A stretch of DNA of 64,000 nt from Ignelater luminosus (GCA_011009095.1 VTPC01000500.1:25447-89446), one strand, 5' to 3'. Positions 35,619 to 48,120 are shown, counted from the first letter of the stretch. The notes: a model not told the origin generated them from the letters alone. A program made the numbers and translations.

Positions 35619-36082
35619 NNNNNNNNNNNNNNNNNNNNNNNNNNNNNNNNNNNNNNNNNNNNNNNNNNNNNNNNNNNNNNNNNNNNNNNNNNNNNNNNNN
35701 NNNNNNNNNNNNNNNNNNNNNNNNNNNNNNNNNNNNNNNNNNNNNNNNNNNNNNNNNNNNNNNNNNNNNNNNNNNNNNNNNNNNNNNNNNNNNNNNNNNN
35801 NNNNNNNNNNNNNNNNNNNNNNNNNNNNNNNNNNNNNNNNNNNNNNNNNNNNNNNNNNNNNNNNNNNNNNNNNNNNNNNNNNNNNNNNNNNNNNNNNNNN
35901 NNNNNNNNNNNNNNNNNNNNNNNNNNNNNNNNNNNNNNNNNNNNNNNNNNNNNNNNNNNNNNNNNNNNNNNNNNNNNNNNNNNNNNNNNNNNNNNNNNNN
36001 NNNNNNNNNNNNNNNNNNNNNNNNNNNNNNNNNNNNNNNNNNNNNNNNNNNNNNNNNNNNNNNNNNNNNNNNNNNNNNNNNN
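35619..36082. other. Assembly gap
   Basis: 464 undetermined bases. Related repeat copies on both sides (35151 and 36359) suggest the gap comes from repeat collapse or an unresolved repeat. Confidence 0.99.
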
Positions 36083-36358
36083 GCACAGAACAAATTAAAA
36101 CATTTATTATTATACTCTATGTAAGTCTTGTCGTTTCTTGTTTACTTTAACTATGAATTAATATTTTAATTAAATTAATAAACATAAAAATTGTAGTTGT
36201 TTAGATAAAAATGTAAGGTATTTAGGTTAAATTGGTCTTCAGAAGGGACGCGCCGCAGGTACCCGGGGTTTTGGTGGCAGTGGTCGACCGTTCGCCCAGT
36301 AAAGAGACCAAAAGTTGTGTAGAATTTCAATAAACCATATTCTTATATTAAATTTTAT

Positions 36359-37409
36359 CCCAGACAGCAAATGTTTACTACCTTTTACAATAATATAACG
36401 TTTTGTTAACTATAATTATACATCCATACTGTTGGATTACTTTCTATTAACTATCTTAAGGCATCTTTGGATTAATTAATAAAAAATTTTATGGTAACGT
36501 TCCTATTTTTTGACTATTTATTTGCTGCTACCACCAACGGTAAGTTTTCTAGCACAAATCTAGCCCTGGGCGACAACGAAATCTAATAATAATGTAAAAT
36601 AAAAACAATTATTATTGCAAAGCATTATTCACAAAAAATAGTTAAGAATATAAAAACAAAAATTTTGTGGTTGTTGCAAAAACTGCCTTAAAGTATGTAC
36701 AAAAGAAATTGTTAACAATGGCTGTGAGAAATTGTGCATAATAATTCCAACAACCTGTTTCAAAGTTTTAGTGACGATATAAAATAAATATATTCAATGC
36801 GTATTCACAAAAGCGTCTACAGCTTGTTAGCGCAGTTGGTCAGCAGAAGAACTTACAAACCAGGTGGCTACAACAACTCAGGTTCAAATCCCGGTAGCAG
36901 AAGCAGACAAAGCTATTAAATAAAAAAATGTCAGGCAACCCTCATTCCACCTGAACATAGAGGCATTCCAACCCCCCAAAAAGCAATAAAAATAATAGAA
37001 TGATTTGAAACAAATTAGTTGAAAATATTTTAAATTTTGTTTTACTTTTTGGATTTCTGGAAATTTGCGGTAACAATAATTAATTTATAATAAAAGTAAT
37101 TTATGTAGTTTCATGACCGGTTTATCGTTAGCATCCGTACGGCATCGGCAGCAGCAACGTAACTAAGTAGTAACTATATAGTAAAGATGTAGAAAATGCA
37201 ACTTAACTTTCGAATGCTTGGAAGATTACTAGGCTTAGTGACATTCCTACAGATAGTTATCCAAACGTAATCTAAAAGTAACTCTACAGTTACAAAAACC
37301 GGGACATTCTTAACCAATAGTTAACTTATAGTTACCTTTAATTTTACTATTTCTTTACATCGTTACAGTTACTATGTTGTTACGAAATAGTAAAGTTTTG
37401 CTGTGTGGG
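36359..37409. mobile_element. Non-autonomous TIR element with CCCA(G/C)ACAGCAAA ends
   Basis: The left end reads CCCAGACAGCAAATGTTTAC. The right end, read on the minus strand from 37409, is CCCACACAGCAAAACTTTAC. The similarity continues imperfectly inward and the subterminal parts are rich in GTTACT/AGTAAC words. There is no coding frame. A tRNA-like block lies in the middle at 36815-36910. The superfamily is not clear from the termini, and flanks do not give an obvious target duplication. Confidence 0.55.
36815..36985 (+). repeat. tRNA-derived SINE-like block
   Basis: The sequence has an RNA polymerase III A box, TAGCGCAGTTGG (about 36829), and a B box, GGTTCAAATCC (about 36880), at the spacing of a tRNA with a long variable region. 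The bases that should form the acceptor stem do not pair, so it is not a working tRNA. An AAATAAAAAAATG stretch and a C-rich tail follow. Best read as the head of a tRNA-derived SINE or a tRNA pseudogene. Confidence 0.55.
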
Positions 37410-38084
37410 TTTGATTTAAATAATTAGGTTATGTAATTTTATGTAAGAATTTGCTTTTTTCTTATTGTTAATTACCTTGTAAATTTCCAAATTATTATTT
37501 CCTACCGATTTACTATTCAAAGATTTTATAAGTTAGAACGCACACAGCTATGCGAATGTGTGGATAATTTACTAAATTATTGTTATCGCCTAGGTTGTTT
37601 GTTTAACGATATATTTACAATTTTTTTTCTTGTCTCACTTTCTTTTTTTGCATTCAATCTGGACAAGAATAAACAGATATTGTATAACATTGGTTAGGTT
37701 TATTGTGTCTTTGTTGATACCTATAAGATTTTCAGGATATGTCATCTCCTGTGAACTGATTGTGAGCCAGTCCTGGGAAAAAGGAAGATAGAACTAATTG
37801 ATAATAATTTTGCTAGTTTCTTATGATTAAAGACAATAGGTGGAGAAACCCCACTTGCAGGAGTCAATGCTGCTAACCAACGAAATTAATTAACGTAACC
37901 ATCTTGTGTGCATTTGATAATAGTTTTCCAGTGTAGCCATAAAGGAGGTGTTGTTTATATATTTAGTTTTAAAATAAATAAGCTGATAGCTTTTCTCCGG
38001 GTAAGTCTACTGGGAAAGCACCTTTCGTGAGTACGTCCAGGATTATAAATACCTATCGCCCTATCTGCATAGTATTTTGACCTT
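37410..38084. other. No supported gene
   Basis: AT-rich sequence with several T runs. Nothing recognised. Confidence 0.45.
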
Positions 38085-38283
38085 CAGCTTCTGGCGCCCT
38101 TAGGATTTTACCATCTTTGAATTAACTTGAGAGTTTTAATGAGTTTGAAAGTTGTTCCTTTTGTCTTAAAGGTAAGTTGAGATTCAACCCCCCGTCTTCG
38201 GCTTTAAACTACGGGATTGAACATCTTCCGAAATTCCATAACGGGATTAGACCTGTTTTTCCGATTTTTCCCGTTACAAAATC
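38085..38283 (+). repeat. Dispersed ~200-bp repeat, copy 1
   Basis: Starts at CAGCTTCTGGCGCCCTTA and aligns with 48328-48535 in the same orientation. Both copies contain CCCGTCTTCGGCTT followed by ACGGGA, forming a CCCGT/ACGGG stem, and a second GGG/CCC hairpin downstream. No coding frame. Type (SINE or other non-coding repeat) is open. Confidence 0.65.
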
Positions 38284-38316
38284 TACAGAAATTTCTTAAC
38301 TGTTGAATTTTATCCT

Positions 38317-38400
38317 TATTACTTTTTATTATTATTATTGTTATTATTATATTTCTTATTTGTATTACTTTTATTATTATTACTTTTAATATTATTAAAC
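38317..38400. repeat. ATT-rich simple repeat
   Basis: Imperfect (ATT)n and TTATTATTA tracts directly upstream of the Harbinger transposase remnant. Confidence 0.8.
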
Positions 38401-38410
38401 AGATATTATT

Positions 38411-39350
38411 TTAGAAAATACCAAAATACTGTAAGTATGCAAATCCTGTAGAATTAACATTATTTGAAATGTCATGGGTTGCCAGGAGAACAAGGAGAAA
38501 TGATTCAGATCCATTTAGGCTAAAAGATGGCGAGTTTGTTAGATTATTTCGTTTGACAAATGATCTGGTGAATATTTTGATAGCTGGCTTACATGTCCAC
38601 TTATTAAATTCAACCCACATTAATACTACAGAAATGAGAATATTTACAACATTATATTTCTTTGCTACTCGATCTTATCAGAGAACAGTTGGACAGAGTT
38701 TTAATTTAAGCATGAGTCAACAAACTATCAGCTGATGTATAACATAGAACAAGTAGGCTCATTAATAATCGAACATTTTATGCAGAATTGGATGAAATTT
38801 CCTATAACGCCTGATAAGAAAACTGCTATTAATCAACAATTTATGGCCAATTTTAGATTTCTAGGATGCATCGGCTGCATTGACTGTACACATGTGTCAA
38901 TAATAGCTCCAAAAGATGAGGAACATAATTATTTAAACCGAAAAAGTTTTCATTCCAAGAATGTACAATTAATTTGTGATTGGAATTTAAAAGTTCCAGC
39001 AGTGAATGCTCGATATGCAGGAGCTACACATGATGCTGCAATATGGAATACTTCAGACATAAGTGAATATTTAAAGGAATGCTTTAGGGAAGGAGATAAA
39101 AATACTTAGCTTCTAGGAGATTCTGGATATCCCCAATTACCTTGGTTGATGGCACCTATACTCCATCCAACACCTGGTGCAAAAGAATTACATAACCAAC
39201 GCTTAAGTTCCACAAGGAATTGCATTGAAAGGTGTAATAGTGTTTTGAGAATTGTTAATAATGAAGAGCAGCACAATCAAGAAGCAAAACCTCTAGTGCA
39301 AGATGGTCGTCAAGCTCGAAGAAATTTGTTTCAACGTTACTTTCAATAAA
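38411..39350 (+). pseudogene. PIF/Harbinger (HARBI1-like) transposase, disrupted
   Basis: Three open pieces make up one transposase. The N-terminal part (from 38469) carries 'ARRTRRNDSDPFRL' and 'RSYQRTVGQSFNLSMSQQTI' and ends at a TGA near 38733 with a change of frame. The second part has 'FLGCIGCIDCTHVSI' (first catalytic Asp) and 'VQLICDWNLKVPAVNARYAG' plus 'THDAAIWN' (second Asp). A TAG at 39107-39109 interrupts it. The third part continues in the same frame with 'LLGDSGYPQLPWLMAP' and 'TRNCIERCNSVLR', the last with the catalytic Glu. These are the signature blocks of the DDE_Tnp_4 superfamily. The partner Myb/SANT gene lies about 600 bp downstream on the other strand, as in complete Harbinger elements. 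Confidence 0.88.
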
Positions 39351-39964
39351 TCACACCTACGTGCAATGACAAATATTACTTTTCTATAGTATTTCGTATG
39401 TTCATTCTATTGCTTACAGTTTATTTTTTTTTGTATAAAGTATAAAAAAATATTATTTATTTTGTAACAACGTTACAACGTTTTCTAATGCTGTTACTAT
39501 TCTACTAGCATTATTAATACTTCTGAATTCCACTAATGTTTCATTGTGAAATGTTTTAATAGTACCTTCATTTTCCTTTTTTTTTTAAATTAATTTTGGA
39601 GTGCAGGAACTTTCCAATTTTTGTTTTCATGTTTATAGTTTTCAGTTCTTCTTTTTATAACTTCATGTGATCCTGCTATATTGTTTATGACAGACAAAGT
39701 GTTAAGAAGCAGTTTCATTAGAAAGATAATCGTGGTCTTGTATTTGACATGTTATACGTTCTTCAACCACTTGCTCATTGGATGGGATGTTCTAAAAGCA
39801 CAACATTAAACCTTCGTAAACATAAGTAAATAACTATATGGCCAGTTCAATAAAGTGAATTTTAGAAATAACCAAATTGACCAATTTCCTTAAATAATAA
39901 TCTATAAAGTACTCTGGTCATTATAATTAAAACTATACATACATATATAATCTTATACCTTATC
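39351..39964. other. Spacer between the two Harbinger genes
   Basis: AT-rich sequence between two convergent reading frames. It would hold both 3' ends. No separate feature was recognised. Confidence 0.5.
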
Positions 39965-40393
39965 AATTACTGGCAAACCATATTCATTCGTTTTGCCATC
40001 ACCTTCATCGCAGCTCCAACCTATTACGTGCATTAACCGCTCCTCAAATTCATTTAAATTAAATTTGCTAGGCTATTTCTTGTTCCTAGTTAATGTACCA
40101 ACTCCACTACCTTTTGTTTTGTTTTACATTTCCAGTCAACAAAGGTCTGCAAATAAAGTATTTGCTATTAATTATTATATATTCCTATATACATGGATGT
40201 GTTTTCTTGCATTTTTCCAACTGTCGACTAATTTTGTTCTATATCCCTGCGCATTCAAGATGAGGGACAGCTCATTCCACAATCTTTTTAGATTTTCATC
40301 AGCATTTAACCCTTCAAATTTATTTGTTGCCATACTAGGGTTTCTTTCCACAAAATCGATCATTATGGCCCGCAATTCATTATTCATTCTCAT
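39965..40393 (-). pseudogene. Harbinger-associated Myb/SANT-like protein, partial
   Basis: Exon 1 (40393-40193) encodes 'MRMNNELRAIMIDFVERNP' and then 'KFEGLNADENLKRLWNELSL' with 'GYRTKLVDSWKNAR', a trihelix/Myb-SANT DNA-binding fold of the sort that partners PIF/Harbinger transposases. A 46-nt intron is likely at 40147-40192 (CAT/GTATAT to TTTGCAG). The next exon continues with glycine-rich sequence, then 'SKFNLNEFEERLMHVIGWSC', but stops interrupt it near 40070. The initiator methionine is the first in a cluster after a stop. Convergent with the transposase at 38411-39350. Confidence 0.65.
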
Positions 40394-40460
40394 ATATCAA
40401 AGAAAAATATTAAAAATTTTTAAATATAGTATACATACGTTCATGAATTAAATTATGTAG

Positions 40461-40465
<5 letters not shown>

Positions 40466-40491
<26 letters not shown>

Positions 40492-40492
40492 A
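40466..40492. repeat. (AT)n microsatellite
   Basis: About 13 uninterrupted TA units preceded by GTGTG. Confidence 0.95.
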
Positions 40493-41448
40493 TGTATTTA
40501 CATTTGAAAAATTAAAAAAAATTTCTTAACAGAAATTCTTATATTATATGTTACTATAGTAATGGGAAAGACGGTCTTTTTTATTTGTAAATTTTCTATA
40601 ATAAAGGAAAGAAACGATTGAATTTTATACTCGATTACTTCTAAAACAATTTATTATTATACAAGTTTTTTAAAATATGATTTTTTTAAATAAAAATTAT
40701 AATGTAAATTAAAAACAATACAACTCTGAAAAAGAATAATACAAGAAAGCTTGGATAAAAATAAGCAGTTTTAATAAAATAGACCATTTTTATACATTAC
40801 TGTAACAATTAAATATTAACTACTCAATACGCTCATGAAATAAATTAATTATGTACGTATACCATAGCCTGTACTTACCTTTGAAATATTAAAAAAAAAG
40901 TTTTTTAACAGAAATTCTTTTACAACTTTTTAAATATGAAGAGATGCTAACAGTAGAATTTTTGCTAAAACATTATTCTTTTGTTAAAAAGTTTTCCTAC
41001 CCTATAAACATATGGCACGTACATTTTTATGTTGTCTCTCTTCCACTTATCGTACTGCATGCAATGCAATAAAAAGGACGAAGTATTTCCAGCACCCGAA
41101 AGTAATCGCATTTTAAGGCGTTTGTGCGATTCCTTTGCCGCGCAAAGTATCGAATTCAAAAATGTGACGTCAAAACTACGTCACGCGATTGCATTGCAAT
41201 TCGGCAGAGTGCCATAGCTGTAATGACTTCTGGGATTTATTATTAATTGTCCAAAGGCAGAAGAAACAAGTAAGATTTTAAAACCAAAAAAAGAAGAAAA
41301 ATTATTTTTCATTATAAAAGAAGGTGTTTCGAGCTGTAAGAAAGTATGCTGAAACGAAAACAAATTGTTGGTAAAATGCGTGACCAAGGAAAACATCAAG
41401 CTTGTCCTATGGAAGTCTTAATTCTACTGAATTAACTAATACGTTATG
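40493..41448. other. No gene; contains a GCAATG/TGACGTCA cluster
   Basis: Mostly AT-rich. At 41049-41210 there are CATGCAATGCAAT, several GCGATT words, TGACGTCA (41165-41172), TACGTCACGCG and CGGCAGAGT (41202-41210). This is the mirror counterpart of 33790-33900. It could be the right end of the Harbinger element; the matching left end would then be far away, so the assignment is uncertain. Confidence 0.35.
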
Positions 41449-41780
41449 GTGAAGCTGCCAAGACATTGGTCGACTACATATCGTATCTAGGATGATGAAT
41501 GTGACCTAATACTTTGAAGTTTTGCAGAATAAGATGTTTTCTACTGAAAAAGACTTGTTTGAAGAAAAAGATTTTATTTTCCAGAACGATAATGCACCTT
41601 GCCATAGGAAAAGTCTCGCAGAAAGCTTATGATAATTATTATATCTAAAAGAAAATCTACGAGGAAAATAGACTTAATCCAATGTTTAGTTCAAGCTTAG
41701 TATCGCTCTATCTTGAAGCAGGAGTTAGGAGAAATGATTATCAAGAACAAGGATTGGCTAACAAAATATTACCTTAACAA
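41449..41780 (+). pseudogene. Tc1-like transposase relic
   Basis: From about 41469 one frame reads 'GRLHIVSRMMNVT', a TAA, then 'YFEVLQNKMFSTEKDLFEEK' and 'DFIFQNDNAPCHRKSL'. The 'FQNDNAPCH' block is the second catalytic Asp region of Tc1 transposases. Further on, in another frame, 'LKQELGEMIIKNKDWLTKYY' resembles the C-terminal helix region. Termini were not found. The frame changes and stops make it inactive. Confidence 0.75.
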
Positions 41781-44700
41781 TAGTTTAAGTAATATATTGT
41801 GTAGTTAAAGTTTCTTTCCTCTTTTCTTACTTTGTCTATATATAATCCTGTAATTAGTTAGAAACAAATTTGTTTTTCAATTATATCTCATTTTTAACCA
41901 AAACTTCTGCTGTCATTTTTATGAAATGAACTACCTGTGTTAGACAGAATAAATGGCTAAGAAATATTTCAAAATAGTGCATTTAGAATTGGATCTTATT
42001 AAATTTCTAAAGTGTGTAACGGTCACTTTTTGCTACCGTTCTATATTAATCTGTACTTTAGGTGTGTTCCAGTACATATCTGATAGTCTTCTTTCGTTGG
42101 AGAAGGCTTTCTTTGATAGTGATAAGTCCACACTGCGAGGTTTATTTATTTTCTATTAGAGTTTTTCTACATTTTTAAAATTAATTAGGGTTGACAAACT
42201 TTATTTATTTATATTTAAGCAAGCGGGACGCAAGGTATAATTATTTTCAACGCTGAGTATATTTATATTTTGTCGGTTTTTAGAATTTGAACAGCTGATT
42301 AGCGGGCAAATTCCTGTTGAATTGCATTTAATCTTAGAGTCTAGTTAGTAAATTTGGATGGCGTTATGCCATTATACGAGAGTTATACTTTTTTAATTAT
42401 TTCCCTGGCATCTTGCGTGTGAAGTAAATAGAGAATCAGGTGTTGAGTTTGATGCTAATTGTCGCTACTTTCCAATTTTACTTTTGACTGATTTCCTAGA
42501 TCGAATTCTTTTAGAGATTTTTGTCGGGAAATGTTTCAAACTTCTCCGGTGGAGTTTTACGTTGAATGATCTGATTGGTTGAGCGACTTGTCAAATAGGT
42601 TGTGAGGTTCGTCTTTCGACAAGGGGCAGACCGTTTGTTATAAGGAGTGACGGGTTTTTTTGTCTGTGTGTGAAGTCATACAGATTTGCTTTCTTTCTTT
42701 ATATCAGTGGTAGTTCTGATGGGGTTTCCTTTCTTTTTGTAGGTTTTTGGATAGCTGGGTCAAGGGCGAGATTTCTGTAAATAATGCTCTGATTTTGGAA
42801 GAAATCAAGAACTTCGTCACAGATTTAAGTCAATTTCATCACCTATAGCCGGGGGCATGGTTTAAAGGAGACCAACTCTTTAAAAGATTTAAAAGAAGTA
42901 AAGATGCGTCTGACGAGAAAATTTACCATTTCGACTTTTGCCTCCGGAATTACCTAAAAAGCACAAATTTTTGTTAATTCCAATTTTTTCATTATTATTG
43001 TTGCTGACCTCCATTATTTCATATAAATTTTTTTTCTAACTGTACTTGGCACGCGAATTCAGAAAGTGTTTCCATATCTATAGATTTTTATAGGTTAATC
43101 TACTCCTGCATACAGAGCTGTATCTCAGCGAGGATTTTGGGGTAAGTTTCTTATGATTTCTCACTTCTCGATTCCAGATGTTACTCTAAATTTGTGACGA
43201 TCAAAGATTATAGTTGATATAGCTTGATTTTCATTTTTTTTGGCTTTTTGATTAATAATTCTTGATTGCATTTAACATTTTTTAAAAATTAATAATGGTT
43301 TTTAATTAAGAGTAATTACTGTTAAATTTTATTACTGCGTAATTTCTTTGTATTTATATATTCTTCAAACTTCGGTATATGCTCATCATAGATTATAGGA
43401 GTATTTGTTACGTTTACGTTAAATTAAATTTATCCTGGCAATATTAGTTACCTAATCTAATTGTTAAATGTTTGCTTCAATTCTTGTTTGATTTAATTGC
43501 TTGTTCAATTGGCATAGACTTATAACCTTGTAGCTGTTATTTAATTGTGGATTTTTGTGTTTGTTGATAAAAACACTGGCATCCTATTGTTGGAATTTTG
43601 TTGTTTGTTTTTTTCAATATATGTGTTGAATATTTTTGGTGTTATATTGTATGTAAGGTATAATCTCCTTATCTTTGCTCAAGGCCACTCACTGAGTTTT
43701 AGCCGGCCTAAAACCACAGCGTCTTAGTTAACACATTACAGTATATCTTACTTGGTGATTATAAAGTTCCTGCGTGTACTAGACCAGTAAGATATCTATA
43801 TAAAGTTAACAGATTCATTGAACACGTCCTCTCTGTGGAGAAAAAAAGAAACTGAATGGCTTGTAACGTATCTACTAATAGAACCAAAAATTGCACTCGT
43901 AAAAAAATAAAAGAGTTTCTGATAAGTATGAAAAGACAAGATACTGTTGGTTGTTAATAATATTATTGTAACCTTCCTCGTCAAATATCAAATACGATTT
44001 GTTTTAGCAAACCGAGGCAACTTTGCACTCTTAGTACATATACAAGTTTAGAGACTTTATACCGCTGGTAAAAGATCCTTTGAAAAACAGTTTATGAATA
44101 AAGTACTATAATACGACATCCCAATATAAAATTTCATTTATATCTACAATTTGGTTCGTCTACCATTTAAGTAGTATTAATGAGCTTTTATCTCAAAAGC
44201 AAAGCACAAAATACTACGATTAAAACTTTTTTGTTACGCTAAAAGATGTTCTAGAAGTTTTCTGGTGCATTTTAGAACTACTTTATGTATCCAGAATATG
44301 CTCGCTGGAAATGAAAAGGAAAATTAAAAAAAATAATGCCAATGTTTGGAAATGCTTGTCACATCAATTTGTGTAAAGCAAATAGGTTTGTCACTTTCAC
44401 TAGAAAAAGAATCTAAAGAAATATGTTCCACAAATAATAGGAGATGAACCGGAACCTACCGTAAATGAGAAACCTAAACAGTACTCATGTCAGATAGAAT
44501 AAATGGAAACAAGGTATAGATTTTACGAAACTTGTTTTGTTCCGGCAAAAAGATATACATTTCTCTATGAGATAAAAATTCACAATTCTTGTTTATGTTA
44601 TTTTAATATTTACAGTCTCTCCAGAATTTTCAAAATAAAAATTCTCACCAAAATATCAAGGCAAACAGTTAAAAATATTAACGTAGATACAAAAGCCGAG

Positions 44701-47639
44701 CCGCCTAAAACGATGAACTATGATACCGTCTATCCAAAGAATGGGGTATTTTAATATTAAAAAATGTTTATGCTTTGACAAATTCATTATTAAATACTTT
44801 TTACGTTAAAGATAAATTTAGAATCACTTATTAGAAGTTTGCAAAATTTCTGACAAAGTACCGCACAATTTGCTTGAATTATCAATGTATTAGTTTTGGC
44901 AGTAGTGCGGTTAGAGATAACCCGATTTGATAAATTACGTCATATAAAAGAAAATTGATGTTTTAAAATTGAAAATTTCCAGTCGACTCTCAGATGTGCT
45001 ATTTTTAATCCCGAAGGAGGATCAATCAGTAATTCAATCTCATCTTTCCGTTATTTCTTTTATTTTTGATTTTCTTTTGAAGCACAATTAATTAGCCATA
45101 TTAACTTTAACAAAATTGAGGTTTTTAGAAAATTTCCTTGTTTTATCGATTTCCATTTAAAGTATTGTAATTATTTCTACTGTGTCCACAAGACCGATCT
45201 CTTTTTGTAAAAATATATCTGAGGTATTTATCAAATGTATCTATAAGGCAACTTTTATTTTTATGCTTTTAGAAAAATTAAAACTTGGAATTATTTATTA
45301 TGTCTGGATGGGTTGTTAATTGGTATTTGTATAACTATTATTTTTGTTGTAGGTGTAATTGCTAGAATAATAATATACATAATACACAACTATTAGAGAG
45401 CTGAAATGTTGACTCAATAATAAGACAGAAAAAGTTGTTATTTTAAGGTTGATGGAACGCCTTGTGATACCTTGTTATTTCTAAATGATGAGTTTTTTTT
45501 CATAAAATATTTACTTTTCTGCAATCTAGAATAGGTGTCTACTGCAAATTAGAAACAAATCGTGTTTTGCTGAACTGTTTTTGATGTTTCTAAATATGGA
45601 ATGCCTAAAAAACTATTTGTGTGCGCGACATGTAAAAAACTAAGGTAAAAACGAATAAAATCACTCCTACACAATTTAGAATATTCTTAAGGCAAAAAAA
45701 ATATAAAGAAAGTATTAAAGAGTTCTTTGAAGAATTATAAGAAGAGAATCAAGGTGAACAATTATACAGGGTGTTGAGGAAGTGGCACAATCAGATGGTA
45801 ATGTACTACATTAGACATTAAAAATGCATCACAGATTAACAATTGTTGTTATATCGTTTATTTTCGAAAATATAGAATTTCTTTTACTAAAAGTAAAACC
45901 TCTTTTACATAATTGTTGTTGATGATATTCATAAATTTATGGTTACATGATGACATCTCAGGCGAAGAAGTTTCTTTGGAGATTATTTAATATTCCTGCT
46001 ACTTTATCAATTAGAAAAGATATTTTAAATTATGCATAGTGTGGAGTGTGGAGTAAATAACCCTGTTACTGATCTATTTCTCAAGCCAAATTCATTGTTG
46101 AAATGTGAAGACCATTTGTTTTTCTGTATAAACTAAAATTCGAAATTTGTCGTTACTTCAAAAATGCTACCATTATTTTCCTGTCAAAGTAATGAAAACA
46201 CTTCTATCAATCTATCCGGTGCCATTACCAGTGAATACGTGCATGCGCGTAAAATTTCTCCCGCATCTACGATATCCAAGATTTGAAAGTGAATTTAAAT
46301 TTGTTTTAATGCAAATCCTAATTGCCTTAGGCACCGTTAGAATTTTAATGATTTTTTCAACAAGATATGGTACTGTGTTTGATATGTCTATTTTCAAAAA
46401 TTTCAAAGATATCTTTAAAAATATCTACAGATAGAGATTCTAAGACACAGTAGGCTGTGAACACAAAAATACGATAACCATTTTATCAAACAGTTGATAT
46501 CTTTATCATTGTAATTAAAAGTGCGTAGCAAAATTAATTCAGATTTTAAGTAAATCCTTAGCTAACTGTTATATGAGTAGTGAGTAAACGTAATAGAATT
46601 GACTAGTATAGCGACAAAACAAGTTCGCTTATTTTACAACTCGAATGTCAAAGCTAAATCGTTTCTGCTTGAAAGTTTGTCTTCGCTGATACATTACCCT
46701 GAATACGAGCTAATTAAGTTTGCTCACCGGACGTATTATACGTGTTATTCTAATGTCGATACCTTTAAGCTATACCACTATTGACCTAAATAAGCCCCGA
46801 CTCATCTTGGTTTCATCACAATAATCCTTTTTTATTTATCATATTGGGACAATAATTCTACAAATATGTATACTGCAGAATCTTTGCTTTGCTTATCATG
46901 GTTGTTAAAGAAACTTTTTTATGCAATCTTCGATTGCTATTTGTTTCGTTTTATTGAGTGGAAACTCGACAATCGCTTTAGGCTTATCTACACCTTTCTT
47001 GTTATTGACAGACTGGATACAGGAAGCACTTCCAGGAGGAATAGCGTCCCCACTAATTTTGACACATGATGCGTGTAAGTTTGCAATCTTCCTGACCATT
47101 CCATTTCAAACCTCCGCATGCCACTTTCAAAGATTAACCAAATGTAAAGTTTATAACGATTACTGTTACTTTGCAGCAGAACTAGGAGTGAGTGTAAGTG
47201 AATGACAATAACAGTAATTACTTAAGTAAGAAAGATCTTCAAAACAACACTTCATTAGTCATCAGTTGAGCTGGGACGTTTTAGGTCGGAATTCAAGAAT
47301 CAGCTCTTACCAACAATGACGCGTATAGGGTAAGTGGGTTATACCGCCGCGCGGACCGAGACGGGTGGGAAGCAAAAACCTAAAACGTTCTCGGCTTAGT
47401 CATCAGATAACTATTCCAGTTTCAGAAACGTCAGTTTAGCAACACCATCAAAAAATCAAGAAATAACATGTTGCATGGGTGAGGTGGGTAGACTGGCACT
47501 CCTACCGAAATGGTGCAGTAAGCATGGATTTCTGATCACCATACATAAGATACAAAGTTATTATATAACAGTGAAATACCTTCGATTTTAGCGCTAAATT
47601 CTGTTTAGAAATATCAATTTAGCGTGTATTTAAATTTTA
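41781..47639. other. Long stretch without a supported gene
   Basis: No domain was recognised. Possible promoter-like or exon-edge words occur near 42550-42650 and 43130-43150 (CAGCGAGGATTTTGGGGTAAGT), but no exon can be framed around them. ACAGGGTG at about 45763 may mark a repeat end. A frame at 46905-47099 (minus) looked protein-like but matched nothing I know. Confidence 0.4.
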
Positions 47640-48120
47640 CTGGCGGTAAAAAATTTATTTCTTTCTTTATTTTATTTGTTTTTTGGAAATTCCGACGGGG
47701 TGTTTTGTTAAAGCGCGTGCGAATATTTAGCCGCCTAGACAAAGGATATTGTTTCCCTTTGGTTTTACCGCGTCGGCTGACAGGAGTTTTGGCGGAAATG
47801 TGAGCCTGCATCATAATGCACCTGCATGCCTTGGGATTTTCCATTCGAGATGGAGGTAGCCTTGTATTTACCTGCGTACGGACGTGAATCGATTCTCGTT
47901 TGCGGCGTGTTGATGGGCGGGGATTACAGCCTCGAGACAGGTTTGCGTAAGGAAAAAAAAGCGGGAAAAGTAGAAAGAGAGAGAGAGAGAGAGAGAGAGC
48001 GCGCATATGTTTAAGCCAATTTAATGTTTATTAATACTTATTAGCTTTTTGTATTGTTGTCGGTTGCAGCTGACTGATGTGTTTCCAGATGCGAACATTC
48101 GTGGGTAAGTTTGAGTGGAT
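47640..48120. other. GC-richer, CpG-containing block with a GA microsatellite
   Basis: Between about 47690 and 47950 G+C and CpG are well above the local level. A (GA)n tract lies at 47976-47999. A minus-strand frame begins in the GA tract with Leu-Ser repeats and is not convincing. The block could be a promoter or 5' exon of a gene that is not otherwise visible. That is inference only. Confidence 0.35.
47976..47999. repeat. (GA)n microsatellite
   Basis: Twelve GA units without interruption. Confidence 0.95.

Noticed and set aside
35608..36093. Long open frames across the gap
   Set aside because: They consist of undetermined bases only.
36815..36910. Functional tRNA gene
   Set aside because: A and B boxes are present, but the acceptor stem does not pair and the T stem is imperfect.
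46905..47099. Minus-strand frame with protein-like composition
   Set aside because: No motif or family could be named, and no flanking exon or splice sites support it.
47614..48006. 130-codon minus-strand frame with a signal-peptide-like start
   Set aside because: The hydrophobic start is made by the GA microsatellite read as Leu-Ser repeats; the rest is low-complexity basic sequence.
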